Source: CAZDYP01 sp964509505
Lineage (GTDB): Bacteria > Chloroflexota > Anaerolineae > JACRMK01
NCBI GenBank assembly: GCA_964509505.1
Contig: CAZDYP010000147.1
Coordinates: forward strand, 1 to 14,201
Direction: 5' to 3'
Length of the DNA stretch: 14,201 nt
Shown: positions 13,386 to 14,201 of the stretch, in pieces
Layout: each line of letters opens with the position of its first letter
Numbering within the stretch: the stretch's first letter is position 1
The notes under the pieces: model-generated
The model's database searches: none
Told to the model about the DNA's origin: nothing
Seen by the model: only the letters and a program-made list of their open reading frames with translations
Position numbers and translations under genes: made by a program

Positions 13386-13412
13386 ATCATTTAGCGGTTT
13401 CTAATGCATGAA

Positions 13413-14201
13413 TCAGGTTGCCGGGCAAAGATTTTTGATTCGCACTATGTGAATGGCTCGTTTTTGCCAGCGATTGTTATGCGAATATCCTTGACGTAGG
13501 AGTGCAATGATCAACAGTGTCACACCGCCTACCAGCACGATCATCACGACCAAACAGCCCATACCTCTGCAGCGGCGTCAAGGGCCAAACCCACTTCGTT
13601 GTTCGCTCGCCCACGATGGGTTTACGCTACCGTCCAGTCGGTGAAATTTTGAAATGGGTTGGAGCAGCTTGTAACTCTGTCCCCATCCAAAGGGTAGAGG
13701 TCTATGCGAGGCGACAGTGTGTCCACGAAGACCGGATCATCGGTCGAGCGTTTGCTAGTCGCAGTTGTTTTGAGTGCTGCTAATTCCGAGGCTGCCTTGA
13801 CCGTCAAACGCACCAGCGCAGATTGCCCTAGCGCGGCAGTTGGGCGGTGCGACACTTCGGCGTTACCTACGCCACAGGTGATGGCAACGTATCAGTGCGG
13901 ATACTCAACGGCTTGGCGATTTGTTTGGCGCTATTCGTATCACTGCTCGTGGGGAAGAGCGAAGATGGCGTGAGAGGCGACCAGACAGGTTCGTGTGATG
14001 GGCTAGTAGGTGGGAGCAGCGTAGGGATATCAGAAGGACTAGTTGACACAGTTGAGATAGGCGTGGGCGAAACCGCTGACACCACGGTTGGCGCTGGTGT
14101 GTTGGTTGGCACAGGCATGGGTGTGGGTTGAATAGCCGGAGTGGGCGGGGCGCTTGTCGCATCGGCAGGTTTGGCGGGAGCGGGCAAAAGCGTCGGCTGC
14201 A
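13413..14201 (-). pseudogene. Frameshifted remnant of a Pro/Thr-linker, membrane-anchored protein (partial at right edge)
   Basis: Pieces of one plausible protein follow one another on the minus strand in different frames. From the window edge to 13867 an open frame encodes a Pro/Thr/Ser-rich linker (PTPMPVPTNTPAPTVV and similar). From about 13891 to 13622 another frame encodes a beta-rich-looking segment (GQSALVRLTVKAASELAALK, then FVDTLSPRIDLYPLDGD). From about 13620 to 13560 a third frame reads ERTTKWVWPLTPLQRYGLF. From 13562 to 13413 a frame of 49 residues contains a single transmembrane helix (LVVMIVLVGGVTLLIIALL) and a basic tail. Together this would be an extracytoplasmic or anchored protein whose frame has been broken at least twice. 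Joining the pieces into one gene is inference. Sequencing error is a second explanation. No function is assigned. Confidence 0.5.

Noticed and set aside
13847..14131. 94-codon Gly/Val-rich plus-strand frame at the right edge
   Set aside because: It is the antisense of the Pro/Thr-rich linker; the linker composition is typical of real secreted proteins and the Gly/Val repeat is its complement.

Overview
The window is most likely chromosomal DNA of a member of Chloroflexota (Anaerolineae or a close relative). This is inferred, not proven. The clues are a lipoprotein-type penicillin-binding protein, a large glycosyltransferase-like membrane protein with a soluble C-terminal domain, a proline/threonine-rich anchored-protein remnant, degenerate 7-bp repeat arrays, and moderately high GC with mixed codon use. 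No 16S rRNA gene is present to settle it.

Layout, left to right. Positions 1-1644 (minus) hold the N-terminal 548 residues of a sarcosine/dimethylglycine dehydrogenase-like FAD enzyme with a GcvT-type tail; it runs off the left edge. Positions 1759-2475 are a graveyard: a type I restriction HsdR remnant (minus) abuts an IS5-family transposase remnant (plus). Next come a 7-bp repeat array, a tRNA-Val(UAC) with its promoter, and a larger heptamer array in both orientations that reaches into the ribosome-binding site of a lipoprotein PBP (2815-4911, plus). After a likely terminator and a REP-like hairpin lies an unrecognised 245-residue protein (5108-5845).

The centre holds two tandem glutamate dehydrogenase paralogs (5958-7325 and 7480-8718). 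The first has all the catalytic residues. The second keeps the fold motifs but has alanine at the position of the catalytic lysine of the GGGKGG motif, which suggests a catalytic/regulatory pair like Thermus GdhB/GdhA. A short leader with a complete 10-nt anti-Shine-Dalgarno match precedes the pair.

Then follow an RlmD/RumA-type 23S rRNA m5U methyltransferase (8790-10052) and a multi-spanning membrane protein (10034-12091). Both carry in-frame insertions made of the same class of heptamer/palindromic repeat. A bidirectional terminator separates the membrane protein from the convergent dnaN gene (sliding clamp, 12144-13277, minus), which has a good sigma70-type promoter. The right edge (13413-14201, minus) is a frameshifted remnant of a Pro/Thr-linker, membrane-anchored protein.

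The genes do not form one obvious pathway; the window is housekeeping and nitrogen metabolism interspersed with decaying accessory DNA. The most notable signals are the lysine-less GDH paralog, the spread of heptamer repeats into genes and expression signals, and the anti-SD leader.
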